Positions 1-8,718 are shown, numbered from the stretch's first letter. The stretch: DNA of 17,620 nt from Bacteroidales bacterium UBA6207 (GCA_002421995.1 DISP01000013.1:1-17620); one strand, 5' to 3'. Made by a program: numbers and translations. Notes: generated by a model not told the origin, from the sequence alone.

Positions 1-3000
1 GCAGTAACAGGATAGCTTGCTTTGGTCCAATCAACAGTGCCCGACCATTCACCAACTTTGGTTGTTCCGATATAAAAGCGTAAATAATCATAATCGCTTT
101 CGGATGAAACTTTGTAGTAGAACGAAATACTGTCAGCAACTCCAACTTCGTACTGAAGGATCAACTGACTGCTTTGGCTATGGCTGATTGTTCCGGACTT
201 TGCAGAATAAACACCTGAATAAGGTGAAACATTGCTCACCTGCCAGGGCAGATTGCCTCCGTTTGTCCAACCAAACTGGCTGAAGTTTCCTGTTTCAAAA
301 TCCTCGATGATAAGACCTATCTTGGCAATGAAATTCTTGGCAGCTGCGTATGCACCGGCTGTGAGATCAAAATTGAATTCGGCAACAGTTCCTGCTGGTG
401 CACCTCCGGCCACTTCAACAGCGTAGGTAGCTGTAATGGTTTGTCCTGCATTAACCACATCGAAGTTTGCATTTCCTGATGTTATATTGATAAACGGACT
501 GTTTGCAATAACGGAACCAACAGCATTCTGAGCAGCACTCTGACCATTATTGGTGGCACTGATGCTGATTTGAACCGTTTCGCCCGGGTCAAGACGTCCA
601 TTTCCATTGCCCTGACTGTCATTAATAACCATGTTTCCGACACTGAAAGATGGAGCAAAAGCCTTAACAGCAAATTGACTGATCCACTCGTTGGTGCCAC
701 TTGTAACGTTGAGTGAAATTACGATTGTTTCATTGTTGGGAACATTATTTGCCACTGAAAACTGCAACGCATTTTGGGTCAGTGCAATAGCTCCGGCTTC
801 AACATTACCCACCGTGAAACTATTGTTTATGAATGTGATATATGGGCTGCCGGATGAAGCTGTCACTTGTACCGAAGGTGCTGTTTCGCTCCCAACATTC
901 TTTACAGCAACATCAAGGCTGATGTTTTCACCATAATCAATCACGCCGTTTCCGTTTCCGGCAGCATCATTGATGGTGTAGGCGTTGTAAATAATATAAG
1001 GTCCGGAAGGTGGGATACAGCCAATTGTTTGTTCATACCTGTAATAGTTTTGCAAAGTTACCGTAACCCTGATTTCGACACCCGGAAGCTGTACAAGGAT
1101 TGGCACTGCTGTAGGACCACTGCCTGCAACAGCTGCTCCGATAATTTCATCATTCACTGTTAAGGCAATCATCGCACCTTCGTTGGCTGTCACCTCAAAG
1201 GTTTCCATACCGCTCAGTAAAACAGGCATATGACTAACCGTGAGGTTCTGAGGCACCTCAGAATAAACAGTCATAAACCCATCACCATGGTGGTGAAAGA
1301 GGTTGTAGGTGATGTTTTTATGTTCAGGATTATAGGGCCAGTTTGATTGCTGCAGGAAGTATTTTCCTGCAACATTTGAAAACGCAGGCAAAATTCCTCT
1401 TGGAGCTGGATTGGAGCCGAAAGCAGGCATAAACTGTGGCCACATATTATCGTATGCTCCCCAAACATAGACGTCGTTCACAAATGAGTATGAAACCTCT
1501 GTTGCGGCAATTAAACCGAGTGCTCCAAAGTTATGACGATGAAAACGCTCTGTAAAACATTCACTTGAGTAATTGAATTTACCGGTGAGGCAGTTGATTG
1601 ACATAACAAAAACAAGGTCCTGATTGGTCAATCCCGGCAGATTGGTGAGGGAATAGTCCGGCTCACCCCAGCCGCCTTCAAAACCATGATCTCTGTGCTG
1701 GAGCATAAAAGCACCGGCATTAATATCGTTGTTTACCCTTGTGGCATTTCCGCCCCAGTCTGTTAAATGGGCTGTGTTTGCAGGAATGTAGTTGAGTCCG
1801 TTAGGTCCAAAATAGTTGACAACCGTCGTTGTATTTGCATTTGATGACCATGCTCCACCGGGTGTTCCTGAATAAATCGCATTTTCGCGAACAGGATTCT
1901 TACCAAGGCCATATTGCCAGAAGCCGTTGACGGTTTCCGAACACAGCTGGAACCAACGTTCTGTTTGCCATCCCATTGCAGTCACAGGATGGTTGTAGAA
2001 AGCGGCTGAAGTTGGTGGAGTACGTTCATAATTCAGAAACTTATTGATCATATGTTGCAACTCAGCAGCATTGCGGGCTGTGATACGGGCAAAAGAGATA
2101 TCAGGCAGGTTGTCGCCGGTTACATCTGCGAATGGATTGTCAGAAATATAAGGATTGTACCCGCCGGGATGATCGTTGAGGGTGTGCGAGATGATTCCGT
2201 CAGCTGCATTGGTGCTGTAATCGCCAAGGAGCAAAATAGCTGCAGGAGCCGGGTTCCAGTTGTTGTATGCATTGTTAACATATGCTTCGATGGCAGCAAC
2301 CGTATTTCCGCCCACTTCGGTCAGGTTCACAACTTTTGTGTTGATACCCTGATGTTGTCTGAATACCCTGATCGTATCTGCCCATTGTGCAAAAGCAGCA
2401 CCGGTAGGTATAATAATGAGATAATCACATCCGGGGTCTTTGCTCTTGAGATTTCCGATGGTTCTCGAAGCGTAGTCAACACGTGGTATAACGTTGCTGT
2501 TAAGTACGTTATCTGATAATATTGCATCCCACCAGGGGTTTCTCAGTCTTTCAACACCAAACTGGCTGCTTCCACCTTCAAAAACAACCTCTGCTTCGAT
2601 GTCGTAATACACAATCAAATCTTTTGTAATAGGATTGTATTGAAATGGAGTAATGCCAAGCATGACCGCTTCAACTCCCCTGATAACGGTTTTTTCAGAA
2701 ATCTGGAAGGGATTGGCCGGGTAAAAACCATCTTTTTCATATATGGCAATGTCCTTTTCATATTTTGCCGGACTGTCGTCATTTCCCAATGGAATGGCTG
2801 CAGCTGGAAGCAAGTCCACATTGTGAATAACTTCTTTACTGAATCCCAAGATGTTAAGTTTTGCTGTAGCACCATTTGGGATGGCAATAAACCGGCTGCT
2901 CGATGGTAAATTGGGTGCGCCGGCATTGGCAGGCAGATAGATGCCGTTGAGCTCTATGGTTTTACCACTATACCCATTGTCAGAAAAATCTGAAATAGAC

Positions 3001-3176
3001 ATTTGCGGAATTCCGAAGGCAAAACGTAAGCCATCGGCTTCGCTCCGCATCAAGGTGAATCCTTCTGTTGAGGTTCGTGTGCTGAAATGGTAGTCAGCAC
3101 TTTGTGCAAATATCGAATTTGCGAAAACCAAGACAAATGTCATGGCAAAAGCAGAAAATCGGAAAAAATTTTTCAT
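1..3176 (-). CDS. Gingipain-like C25 cysteine peptidase, secreted, C-terminus beyond window (partial)
   Basis: The frame stays open from the ATG at 3174-3176 to the left edge, giving about 1058 residues with no stop. Residues 1-24 form a signal peptide ending near SIFA-QS. Residues about 25-245 match the C25 propeptide in position. The caspase-like C25 domain starts near residue 249 (CDYLIIIPTG) and ends near 635. The catalytic pair is visible: His497 in QHRDHG and Cys529 in SINCLTG, 32 residues apart as in gingipains. An Ig-like domain follows (about 636-725), then two related repeats each starting GNGNG (residues 740 and 856), then from about 957 a jelly-roll, cleaved-adhesin-like region (IEDFETGNFS). 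Such proteins usually end in a type IX secretion sorting domain, which would lie outside the window. It is probably a cell-surface or secreted protease. PorU, the C25 sortase, is an alternative, but the repeat and adhesin modules favour a secreted cargo. A TAnnTTTG promoter lies 40 nt upstream. Confidence 0.88.
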   Translation of the reverse strand, partial: MKNFFRFSAFAMTFVLVFANSIFAQSADYHFSTRTSTEGFTLMRSEADGLRFAFGIPQMSISDFSDNGYSGKTIELNGIYLPANAGAPNLPSSSRFIAIPNGATAKLNILGFSKEVIHNVDLLPAAAIPLGNDDSPAKYEKDIAIYEKDGFYPANPFQISEKTVIRGVEAVMLGITPFQYNPITKDLIVYYDIEAEVVFEGGSSQFGVERLRNPWWDAILSDNVLNSNVIPRVDYASRTIGNLKSKDPGCDYLIIIPTGAAFAQWADTIRVFRQHQGINTKVVNLTEVGGNTVAAIEAYVNNAYNNWNPAPAAILLLGDYSTNAADGIISHTLNDHPGGYNPYISDNPFADVTGDNLPDISFARITARNAAELQHMINKFLNYERTPPTSAAFYNHPVTAMGWQTERWFQLCSETVNGFWQYGLGKNPVRENAIYSGTPGGAWSSNANTTTVVNYFGPNGLNYIPANTAHLTDWGGNATRVNNDINAGAFMLQHRDHGFEGGWGEPDYSLTNLPGLTNQDLVFVMSINCLTGKFNYSSECFTERFHRHNFGALGLIAATEVSYSFVNDVYVWGAYDNMWPQFMPAFGSNPAPRGILPAFSNVAGKYFLQQSNWPYNPEHKNITYNLFHHHGDGFMTVYSEVPQNLTVSHMPVLLSGMETFEVTANEGAMIALTVNDEIIGAAVAGSGPTAVPILVQLPGVEIRVTVTLQNYYRYEQTIGCIPPSGPYIIYNAYTINDAAGNGNGVIDYGENISLDVAVKNVGSETAPSVQVTASSGSPYITFINNSFTVGNVEAGAIALTQNALQFSVANNVPNNETIVISLNVTSGTNEWISQFAVKAFAPSFSVGNMVINDSQGNGNGRLDPGETVQISISATNNGQSAAQNAVGSVIANSPFINITSGNANFDVVNAGQTITATYAVEVAGGAPAGTVAEFNFDLTAGAYAAAKNFIAKIGLIIEDFETGNFSQFGWTNGGNLPWQVSNVSPYSGVYSAKSGTISHSQSSQLILQYEVGVADSISFYYKVSSESDYDYLRFYIGTTKVGEWSGTVDWTKASYPVT
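285..987 (-). repeat. Two tandem approx. 116-residue Ig-like/CARDB-type repeats inside the C25 protein
   Basis: Two protein repeats sit head to tail. Each opens with GNGNG then (V/R)(I/L)D(Y/P)GE, followed by a beta-rich stretch, an NxG turn, and an ending like FAVKAF or FIAKIG. The GNGNG motifs are encoded at 945-959 and 597-611, exactly 348 nt (116 codons) apart. The DNA of the two units has clearly diverged, so this is an old protein-level duplication. The outer boundaries are approximate. Repeats of this type act as stalks between the catalytic domain and adhesive or sorting domains in other secreted Bacteroidota proteins. Confidence 0.7.
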
Positions 3177-3216
3177 AAACCAGATTTTGTTCAGAATTAG
3201 GTGAATATACCACCGG

Positions 3217-3224
3217 CAAATGTA
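3217..3224 (-). promoter_or_regulatory. Bacteroidota -7 promoter element for the C25 gene
   Basis: On the minus strand the sequence is TACATTTG, a full match to TAnnTTTG. It would start transcription about 35 nt before the ATG at 3176. I see no convincing -33 TTTG at the expected distance, so the assignment rests on the -7 element and its position. Confidence 0.5.
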
Positions 3225-3445
3225 ATTATCTTGAACGATTAAGCCGTTTTTGATTCATTTGTTTTTCCCAAATTTTGATATTTGGATTGCTTCTAAATTA
3301 TAAGCTACTGTTTTATAGCACTGTAGTTTTTTGATGTATTATTAAGCCGAAAGAAAAAACGCTGAGTTTCGCAAATAAATGACAAAACATTTCATCTGAT
3401 AAACTATTCGATCCTCAGCATTTCTGAACGAGAAAAGAATTCGTT

Positions 3446-3475
3446 TTTGAAAACGAAAACTTCATTGTAATTTTG
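3446..3475 (+). promoter_or_regulatory. Bacteroidota-type promoter (-33 TTTG, -7 TAATTTTG) for the L,D-transpeptidase gene
   Basis: TTTG at 3446-3449 is followed after 18 bp by TAATTTTG at 3468-3475, close to the TTTG-N19-21-TAnnTTTG consensus of the Bacteroidota primary sigma factor. The predicted start point, near 3482, leaves a leader of about 25 nt before the ATG at 3507. The -33 box lies inside a CGTTTT-TG-AAAACG inverted repeat (3442-3455), which might bind a regulator or be chance in AT-rich DNA. Confidence 0.6.
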
Positions 3476-3506
3476 TTCTTTCAAAAAAACAATAATCTCT
3501 TATTAC

Positions 3507-5201
3507 ATGCTACGTAATTTATTGCTGCTGGTTGTTTCAATATTTCTGATGTTGTCATGCAAACAGCTTTCGGACAAACGAAACAAAAACAACGAAAAGT
3601 CAAAGACTACCGGGGTAGTCGAAACGAAATCTTTCAACAATGAGGGTACGGCTGACTTTGTGGCTGAACTCCTCAATAGCAAAGCTATTGAAGGTCATAG
3701 TTATAAGCTGTATAATCCAACAATCCTGGATGAGTTTTATGCACGCCGCGGAAACCTGACTGCCTGGACAAGTTTTAAAAACATCGAAGATGCGCTCTCT
3801 GCACTATATCAAACTTATGATGACGGTCTCGACCCTCAGGATTACCGCTATGGTGAACTTAAAGAGCTTTATTCGGATTTAAGAAATGATAGTAATCTTG
3901 ACAAATCTGCTTATGCTCAATTTGATGTTATGCTTTCGGATGCATTGCTCACGGCTGCTGCCCACTTAGTTTCCGGTAAAGTGAATCCCGCTTCTTTAAA
4001 AAATCAATGGTCAATCGAGGTTGTCAACTACAATCAAAAATACCAGGATATTCCTGGGATGCTTCAAAAAGCACTTGATAATGAATCAATAAAAGAGGAA
4101 GTCGAGAAGTTGAAACCATCTCACTATATGTACACCGGTTTGAAACAAGCGCTTAAAGATTTCAGAAAATTTGAATTGAATGGTGGTTGGGATAGCATTC
4201 CCGAAGGTAAAACAATCAAGAAAGGTGAGCATGATGCCCGTGTACCATTGTTGCGGAAAAGGCTTCTTGCAAGCGGCGAGATGGAACCTTATCAGCCTGC
4301 AGACAGCACGGTTTACGATGCCAGACTTTTTGAAATTATAAAATTGGTTCAGAAAAAATATGGCATCGTGGTGGATGGTAATCTTGGTAAATCAACTGTC
4401 GAGGCACTCAATATGTCTGTTGATTACCGCATTCAGCAAATCAGGGCCAACCTCGAGCGCGGTCGTTGGGTGCTGCAGGACCTCGAAAAAAAATACATCG
4501 CGGTAAACATTGCCGGTTTTGAATTGTATCTTATTGACGACGGCCTCGAGGTGCTTACCTCGCCTGTGATGGTTGGAAGATACCAAACCCAAACACCTGT
4601 CTTTAAAAGTACTATGAGTTATATTGTGCTGAACCCAACCTGGACAGTGCCTCGCAGCCTGAATGCCCAATACATTGCCAACCAGAAGAAAAACCCGTCC
4701 TACCTTGATAAAGAAAATATGGAGGTGGTCACATACAGTGGAAAGGTTCTGGATCACAAAACCCTGAAGTGGGAAAAATATAACGAAGCAAACTTTCCGT
4801 ATATGTTCAGGCAGAGTCCCGGCCCTAAAAATGCCCTGGGTGAAATGAAATTCATGTTCCCGAACGATTACAGTATCTATCTGCATGATACTCCATCAAG
4901 AGGATTGTTTACGCGCGACCTGAGGGCCTTCAGCCATGGTTGTATCCGTACGAAGGAAATTCATGCACTTGCCGAAGAGCTTCTCAAAGCCAATAACGAA
5001 GGATGGACACAGGCAAAGCTGAAAAAGGAATTAGCTTCGGGTAAAACAATCACTGTTAATCTAAAAGAAAGAATTCCGATCTTATTGCTTTATTGGACTG
5101 CGGGCATAGGGTTTAATCAGAATTTCTACTTCAAATCAGACATCTATCATCGTGACGATGCACTAATTGATGCACTAAATCAACCGTTTGCATACCAGTA
5201 A
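3507..5201 (+). CDS. L,D-transpeptidase, YcbB/LdtD type, lipoprotein
   Basis: This enzyme is predicted to form 3-3 (mDAP-mDAP) peptidoglycan cross-links in the periplasm. Residues 1-18 are a lipoprotein signal with lipobox LMLSC and lipidated Cys18. A low-complexity linker rich in Lys and Asn follows. Residues about 45-235 resemble the N-terminal domain of YcbB proteins. A peptidoglycan-binding segment lies at about 240-300 (RVPLLRKRLL, GIVVDGNLGKSTVEALN), and a YkuD catalytic domain at about 330-520 with SHGCIRT, giving His477 and Cys479 as catalytic residues. The 564-residue length is normal for the family. It lies 58 nt before an M15-type peptidase on the same strand and carries its own promoter. 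The C-terminal tail after residue 520 is also usual for YcbB-like proteins. The family call is firm; the cross-link type is inferred from the family. Confidence 0.92.
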   Translation: MLRNLLLLVVSIFLMLSCKQLSDKRNKNNEKSKTTGVVETKSFNNEGTADFVAELLNSKAIEGHSYKLYNPTILDEFYARRGNLTAWTSFKNIEDALSALYQTYDDGLDPQDYRYGELKELYSDLRNDSNLDKSAYAQFDVMLSDALLTAAAHLVSGKVNPASLKNQWSIEVVNYNQKYQDIPGMLQKALDNESIKEEVEKLKPSHYMYTGLKQALKDFRKFELNGGWDSIPEGKTIKKGEHDARVPLLRKRLLASGEMEPYQPADSTVYDARLFEIIKLVQKKYGIVVDGNLGKSTVEALNMSVDYRIQQIRANLERGRWVLQDLEKKYIAVNIAGFELYLIDDGLEVLTSPVMVGRYQTQTPVFKSTMSYIVLNPTWTVPRSLNAQYIANQKKNPSYLDKENMEVVTYSGKVLDHKTLKWEKYNEANFPYMFRQSPGPKNALGEMKFMFPNDYSIYLHDTPSRGLFTRDLRAFSHGCIRTKEIHALAEELLKANNEGWTQAKLKKELASGKTITVNLKERIPILLLYWTAGIGFNQNFYFKSDIYHRDDALIDALNQPFAYQ

Positions 5202-5259
5202 ACAAATGTTTTAGCATTTTTTAAAAGATGGGTAGTATCATTAAACCTATCTTCGCCAA

Positions 5260-6174
5260 ATGATTTATCGTCTGTTTCTCATTCTTTTGCTATTGGGGTT
5301 CACGCAGCTTTTTCCTCAAAAGTTTCCTCAAAACGATAAAATCAGTGTGAACGGTATTCCACTCGATTTTCCAATGTTGTCTATTGCTGTCATGCCCGGC
5401 GATAGCATCAGGCTTTTAACAGAACAAGCTGAAACAGAAATCCTGTTAAGTATTGGAGATTCTGTTTTGCAATCAAATGGACATAGTATGCTGGCATGGG
5501 TAGCCCCTGTTAAACCGGGAATTTATGAACACGCGATCCGTACAAACTCTTCTGCCAATATAATAAAGGTAGTTGTGATGAAAAACATGGACGAGATCAA
5601 AAAAAGCTCTTCTCATTTCATTATGGGTAATTATCCTTCAAAAACCTTCAGAAATTTGCCAGAGTATGCTAACCCGGAGGGAATGATTGAGGTGACAGAA
5701 GAGAACCAGGAAACGTTTCTAAGCACACATTTCAGGTTGAAAGATTTTTTAACCCGGCAGCAGGGTGGATTTCCGAAATATGTGATTGTTTCGCCCAAAC
5801 TCATTTATAAACTTGAACTGATCATCCGGCGGCTCGAAGAAAAGGGAGTGAAGGTTGAGAATATGGCAGTATTAAGCGGTTACCGGACACCGTATTACAA
5901 CGGTAGCATCGGAAATGGCCGAAACAGCCGGCATGTCTATGGCGATGCAGCAGATATTTATGTTGATAACAACAACGATCAACGCATGGACGATATCAAC
6001 GGCGACGGGAAAATCAACGTCGAAGACGCCAGGTTTTTATCCGTGATAATTGATGAGATTGACAAAGACCCCCGTAATAAATGGCTGAGTGGGGGCATGG
6101 GTGTTTACAGAAACAATGGTTCTCACAGCGAATTTGTTCACACTGATACGCGCGGAACGATTATCCGCTGGTGA
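5260..6174 (+). CDS. Exported M15-family metallopeptidase (MepK/DUF882-like) with EF-hand-like insert
   Basis: This is probably a zinc peptidoglycan endopeptidase or carboxypeptidase. Residues 1-20 form a signal peptide. Residues about 25-150 are a beta-rich region I do not recognise. The M15-type core has SGYRTP (206-211), SRHVYGDAADI with His225 and Asp232, and EFVHTDTRG with His294, giving the three expected metal ligands. Between the second and third ligands lies an Asp/Asn-rich insert (236-256) ending in DINGDGKINVED, which fits a canonical EF-hand calcium loop. The gene follows the L,D-transpeptidase, as mepK (ycbK) follows ycbB in E. coli, so it may cut 3-3 cross-links. TATCTTCG, one base from TAnnTTTG, sits just before the ATG (5248-5255), so a separate, almost leaderless transcript is possible. 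It ends 5 nt before the convergent acyltransferase gene. Confidence 0.85.
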   Translation: MIYRLFLILLLLGFTQLFPQKFPQNDKISVNGIPLDFPMLSIAVMPGDSIRLLTEQAETEILLSIGDSVLQSNGHSMLAWVAPVKPGIYEHAIRTNSSANIIKVVVMKNMDEIKKSSSHFIMGNYPSKTFRNLPEYANPEGMIEVTEENQETFLSTHFRLKDFLTRQQGGFPKYVIVSPKLIYKLELIIRRLEEKGVKVENMAVLSGYRTPYYNGSIGNGRNSRHVYGDAADIYVDNNNDQRMDDINGDGKINVEDARFLSVIIDEIDKDPRNKWLSGGMGVYRNNGSHSEFVHTDTRGTIIRW

Positions 6175-6179
6175 ACAAA

Positions 6180-7373
6180 TCATTCGAGTTCTTTCTTTTG
6201 TCGCTTGGCTCTTTGAAAGGGTTTGGCCGGATCAAACAACAAGCGGTAAGTCACATGTACTTTGCATATTTTTGCGCTGATACCTTTCACCACTTTTATC
6301 ATTGGCTCGTTGAAGTCGCCTATCCAGTTCATCTGTAGCTCTTTGTAAGGAAAATTCTTCTTCAGGGCTATCTCTCTGAAATGGAGTATTAAAGCCCCGT
6401 CAACACCCTTACCCTGGTGTTCGGGTACAATTCCAAAAATCCTGCCTATAATTCTGTCGCATCTTCGCAGGACTTTCAGGCGGAGCATCAGCTTTATTTT
6501 ATTCACCGTGGTAAGTTTGCCGTTAAAATCCTTTATCACCTGATTGAGGTCCTGCATCATAATAAAAAATGCAATTGGCTCTCCCTGATAATATCCGAAA
6601 TGTGCCAGCCTCCGGTCGAGTATTTGCTCGAGTTGTTTCAACAACGCCATGGCATGCGCTTCAGTGATGAGTTTCACACCCGGAATAACTCCCCATGCCT
6701 TGTTATAGATCGTCATAAAATCTTTGGCGTACTTTTCTTTCCTGTTCCACGCTATCATTTCAAAAGTGTAATCAGGGTTCGCCTTCACCCGGGCAGCTTT
6801 TTCAAAAACTTTGTCTGCAAGTCCTTCGGAGTTCACAGCTCGTTCAAAGGTAAGTTGATTGAAGTAGTTTTTGAAGCCGTAGTTTTCGAAAAGCGTTTTG
6901 TAATAAGGAAAATTGTAGGGCATGTTAAACACCGGCTCGGTAAACCCTTCCACCAATACTCCCCAAAAGTTATCGCGGTCACCGAAATTTACCGAACCAT
7001 CCATTGCCTCCATTCCACGCTCAAGCAACCATTGTTTTGAGGCATCAAACAGCTGATTGGCTGCCTCTTGCACATTGATACAATCAAAAAAACCACAGCC
7101 TCCTGTTGGCTGATCATTGTTTTTGGCCGTGTTTGGATCAATAAAGGCGGCTATACGCCCTACAAGCTGTTGCTGCTCATCATATAATAGCCATCTGATT
7201 GCATCGCCTCCCTTGCGCAACAATTTGTTCTTTGCCGGATCAAAGAGTTTTTTTACATCTTCGTCGAAAGGCCTTACATAGTTAGGGTCGCCTTTGTAAA
7301 GGAGCGAAGGAAATGAAAGCCAAATATTTTCGCTTTGCTTATCTTTTACCTCAATCAATTTAAATGGAGCCAT
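6180..7373 (-). CDS. GNAT-fold N-acyltransferase-like protein (YghO-like)
   Basis: This is a 397-residue soluble protein without a signal peptide, and its substrate is unknown. Residues about 10-180 carry family-typical motifs: LYKGDPNYVRP, VGRIAAFID, GFFDCIN, WLLERGM and NMPYNFPYY. The second half is GNAT-like, with an acetyl-CoA-binding-type loop EHQGKGVDG at 318-326. The architecture resembles E. coli YghO and many uncharacterised Bacteroidota proteins of similar length. It lies 39 nt downstream of the photolyase gene on the same strand and is probably cotranscribed with it. No strong promoter is visible in the gap: TTTATTTG there is one base from TAnnTTTG. I cannot tell from sequence whether it acts on a small molecule, a lipid or a protein. 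Confidence 0.75.
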   Translation of the reverse strand: MAPFKLIEVKDKQSENIWLSFPSLLYKGDPNYVRPFDEDVKKLFDPAKNKLLRKGGDAIRWLLYDEQQQLVGRIAAFIDPNTAKNNDQPTGGCGFFDCINVQEAANQLFDASKQWLLERGMEAMDGSVNFGDRDNFWGVLVEGFTEPVFNMPYNFPYYKTLFENYGFKNYFNQLTFERAVNSEGLADKVFEKAARVKANPDYTFEMIAWNRKEKYAKDFMTIYNKAWGVIPGVKLITEAHAMALLKQLEQILDRRLAHFGYYQGEPIAFFIMMQDLNQVIKDFNGKLTTVNKIKLMLRLKVLRRCDRIIGRIFGIVPEHQGKGVDGALILHFREIALKKNFPYKELQMNWIGDFNEPMIKVVKGISAKICKVHVTYRLLFDPAKPFQRAKRQKKELE

Positions 7374-7412
7374 ACAATCTTCTTTTCTGGTGGCAAATAA
7401 ACAAAAAAAGCT

Positions 7413-8714
7413 TTAGCTGCCGAATGCTTCTATTCCTTTTTTGTAGGTGCTGACAGCCCTGTTTCGTGCAAAAGCATGTTCTACAATTGGCAGGGGGTAG
7501 GAAAGCTCATTCACTTCAGGAATCCATTTCTGAATATATTTTCCTTGGGGATCGAATTTTCTGGCCTGTTCTGATGGATTAAATACCCTGAAGTATGGCG
7601 CTGCATCACAGCCTGTTCCGGCAGCCCATTGCCAGTTTCCGACGTTCGACGAAAGCTCAAAATCAAGTAGCTTCGAGGCAAAATAAGCTTCGCCCCAGCG
7701 CCAGTCAATAAGCAAATGCTTTGTGAGAAAACTTGCCACCACCATTCTTACCCTGTTATGCATCAAACCGCTGGCGTTTAGCTCGCGCATGCCTGCATCC
7801 ACCATCGGGTAGCCCGTCATACCCTTGCACCAGGCTTCAAAATCGGCTGGATCGTTGCGCCATTCCACTGCATCGTATTTGCGGTAAAAATTCTTGCTGA
7901 CAGACTGGGGGAAATGATATAATATCTGCATGAAAAACTCGCGCCATATCAATTCACCCAGATAAACCGAACTGAGTTGCCTCGCATACTGAACCAGCTT
8001 ACGAATGCTGATCGTTCCAAACCGTAAATATACACCGGCCCGTGTTGTAGCTTCTTCTGCAGGCAAATCACGCATTGCAGCATAAGTCATGAGCACCTTT
8101 TCGTCCAACTTAATGGCAGGTAACTGTATTTCGCTTGCTGTCATCCCAATCTCATCCAAGTCCGGAACCTTGGTTGCACCTTCAATAAAACGCCTGAGCA
8201 ATTGTTCTGATGGAAAGGATTCGGGTAAATTGCCCACAAGCTTTTCTCTCCAGCGCTTTGAATAGGGAGTATAAATGGTGTATGGCTTTCCGTCGGCTTT
8301 TAAAATTTCATCGGGAGAAAAAATAACATGATCTGTAAACTGTTCAAATTCAATATTCTGACTTTTCAAAAATTGCTTCACTCTACCATCCCGCTCAATA
8401 CCATAAGGCTCAAAATCAGCATTTGAAAAAACCGTTTTGATCGAAAATGTTGAAGCCAGGCCATTGAATACATCCAAAGGCTTGCCTTTTTCAATCAGGA
8501 TTCCACGACCAATTTCCTGAAGATGAGCGTTCATGTTGAGGAGCTGTTTGTGAATAAAGTGAACTCTTGCATCGGCTTTGTTTTCAAGTTTGCACAGAAT
8601 ATCATCATCAAAAACAAACAAAGGCAGCACCGGAAGCCCGGCTGAAAGGGCTTTAAACAAGCCAAGGTTGTCGTCGAACCTCAGATCTCTCCTAAACCAA
8701 AAAATATTGACCAT
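7413..8714 (-). CDS. phr: Class I CPD deoxyribodipyrimidine photolyase
   Basis: This enzyme uses FADH- and light to split cyclobutane pyrimidine dimers in DNA. The 433 residues are a little shorter than E. coli PhrB. The N-terminal Rossmann antenna domain starts FWFRRDLR. The C-terminal FAD-binding domain holds LIWREFF (256-262), HNRVRMVVASFL (319-330), LLIDWRWGEAYF and GNWQWAAGTG. Lined up with E. coli PhrB, the electron-transfer Trp triad corresponds to Trp285, Trp338 and Trp361; Asn357 matches the flavin-contacting Asn378; and Met324 matches the Met345 typical of CPD photolyases. This favours photolyase over cryptochrome. The ATG is followed at once by the usual N-terminal motif, which supports the start. 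A 19-bp inverted repeat lies 5 nt upstream. The gene is divergent from nrfH and leads a two-gene run with the acyltransferase. Confidence 0.93.
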   Translation of the reverse strand: MVNIFWFRRDLRFDDNLGLFKALSAGLPVLPLFVFDDDILCKLENKADARVHFIHKQLLNMNAHLQEIGRGILIEKGKPLDVFNGLASTFSIKTVFSNADFEPYGIERDGRVKQFLKSQNIEFEQFTDHVIFSPDEILKADGKPYTIYTPYSKRWREKLVGNLPESFPSEQLLRRFIEGATKVPDLDEIGMTASEIQLPAIKLDEKVLMTYAAMRDLPAEEATTRAGVYLRFGTISIRKLVQYARQLSSVYLGELIWREFFMQILYHFPQSVSKNFYRKYDAVEWRNDPADFEAWCKGMTGYPMVDAGMRELNASGLMHNRVRMVVASFLTKHLLIDWRWGEAYFASKLLDFELSSNVGNWQWAAGTGCDAAPYFRVFNPSEQARKFDPQGKYIQKWIPEVNELSYPLPIVEHAFARNRAVSTYKKGIEAFGS

Positions 8715-8718
8715 GAAA

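Larger units (their letters stand above)
3177..3506. other. Divergent intergenic region, 330 nt, no gene seen
   Basis: This AT-rich stretch separates the C25 gene (-) from the L,D-transpeptidase gene (+). It holds one promoter-like element for each gene (3217-3224 and 3446-3475). I see no credible small ORF or tRNA. A 6-bp inverted repeat (GCTGAG at 3361-3366, CTCAGC at 3414-3419) has a 47-nt spacer and is too weak to call. A CGTTTT-TG-AAAACG dyad (3442-3455) overlaps the -33 element of the + strand promoter. Confidence 0.6.

Noticed and set aside
2052..2516. A 154-codon open frame on the + strand
   Set aside because: It lies wholly inside and antisense to the C25 peptidase frame, which reads cleanly through signal, catalytic and repeat domains. 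Its own protein shows no domain.
3361..3419. GCTGAG / CTCAGC inverted repeat in the 330-nt intergenic region
   Set aside because: Six-bp arms with a 47-nt spacer are expected by chance, and no T run or second stem supports an RNA element.
6417..7040. A 207-codon open frame on the + strand
   Set aside because: It is antisense to the acyltransferase gene, whose protein has recognisable family motifs. The + strand product has none.
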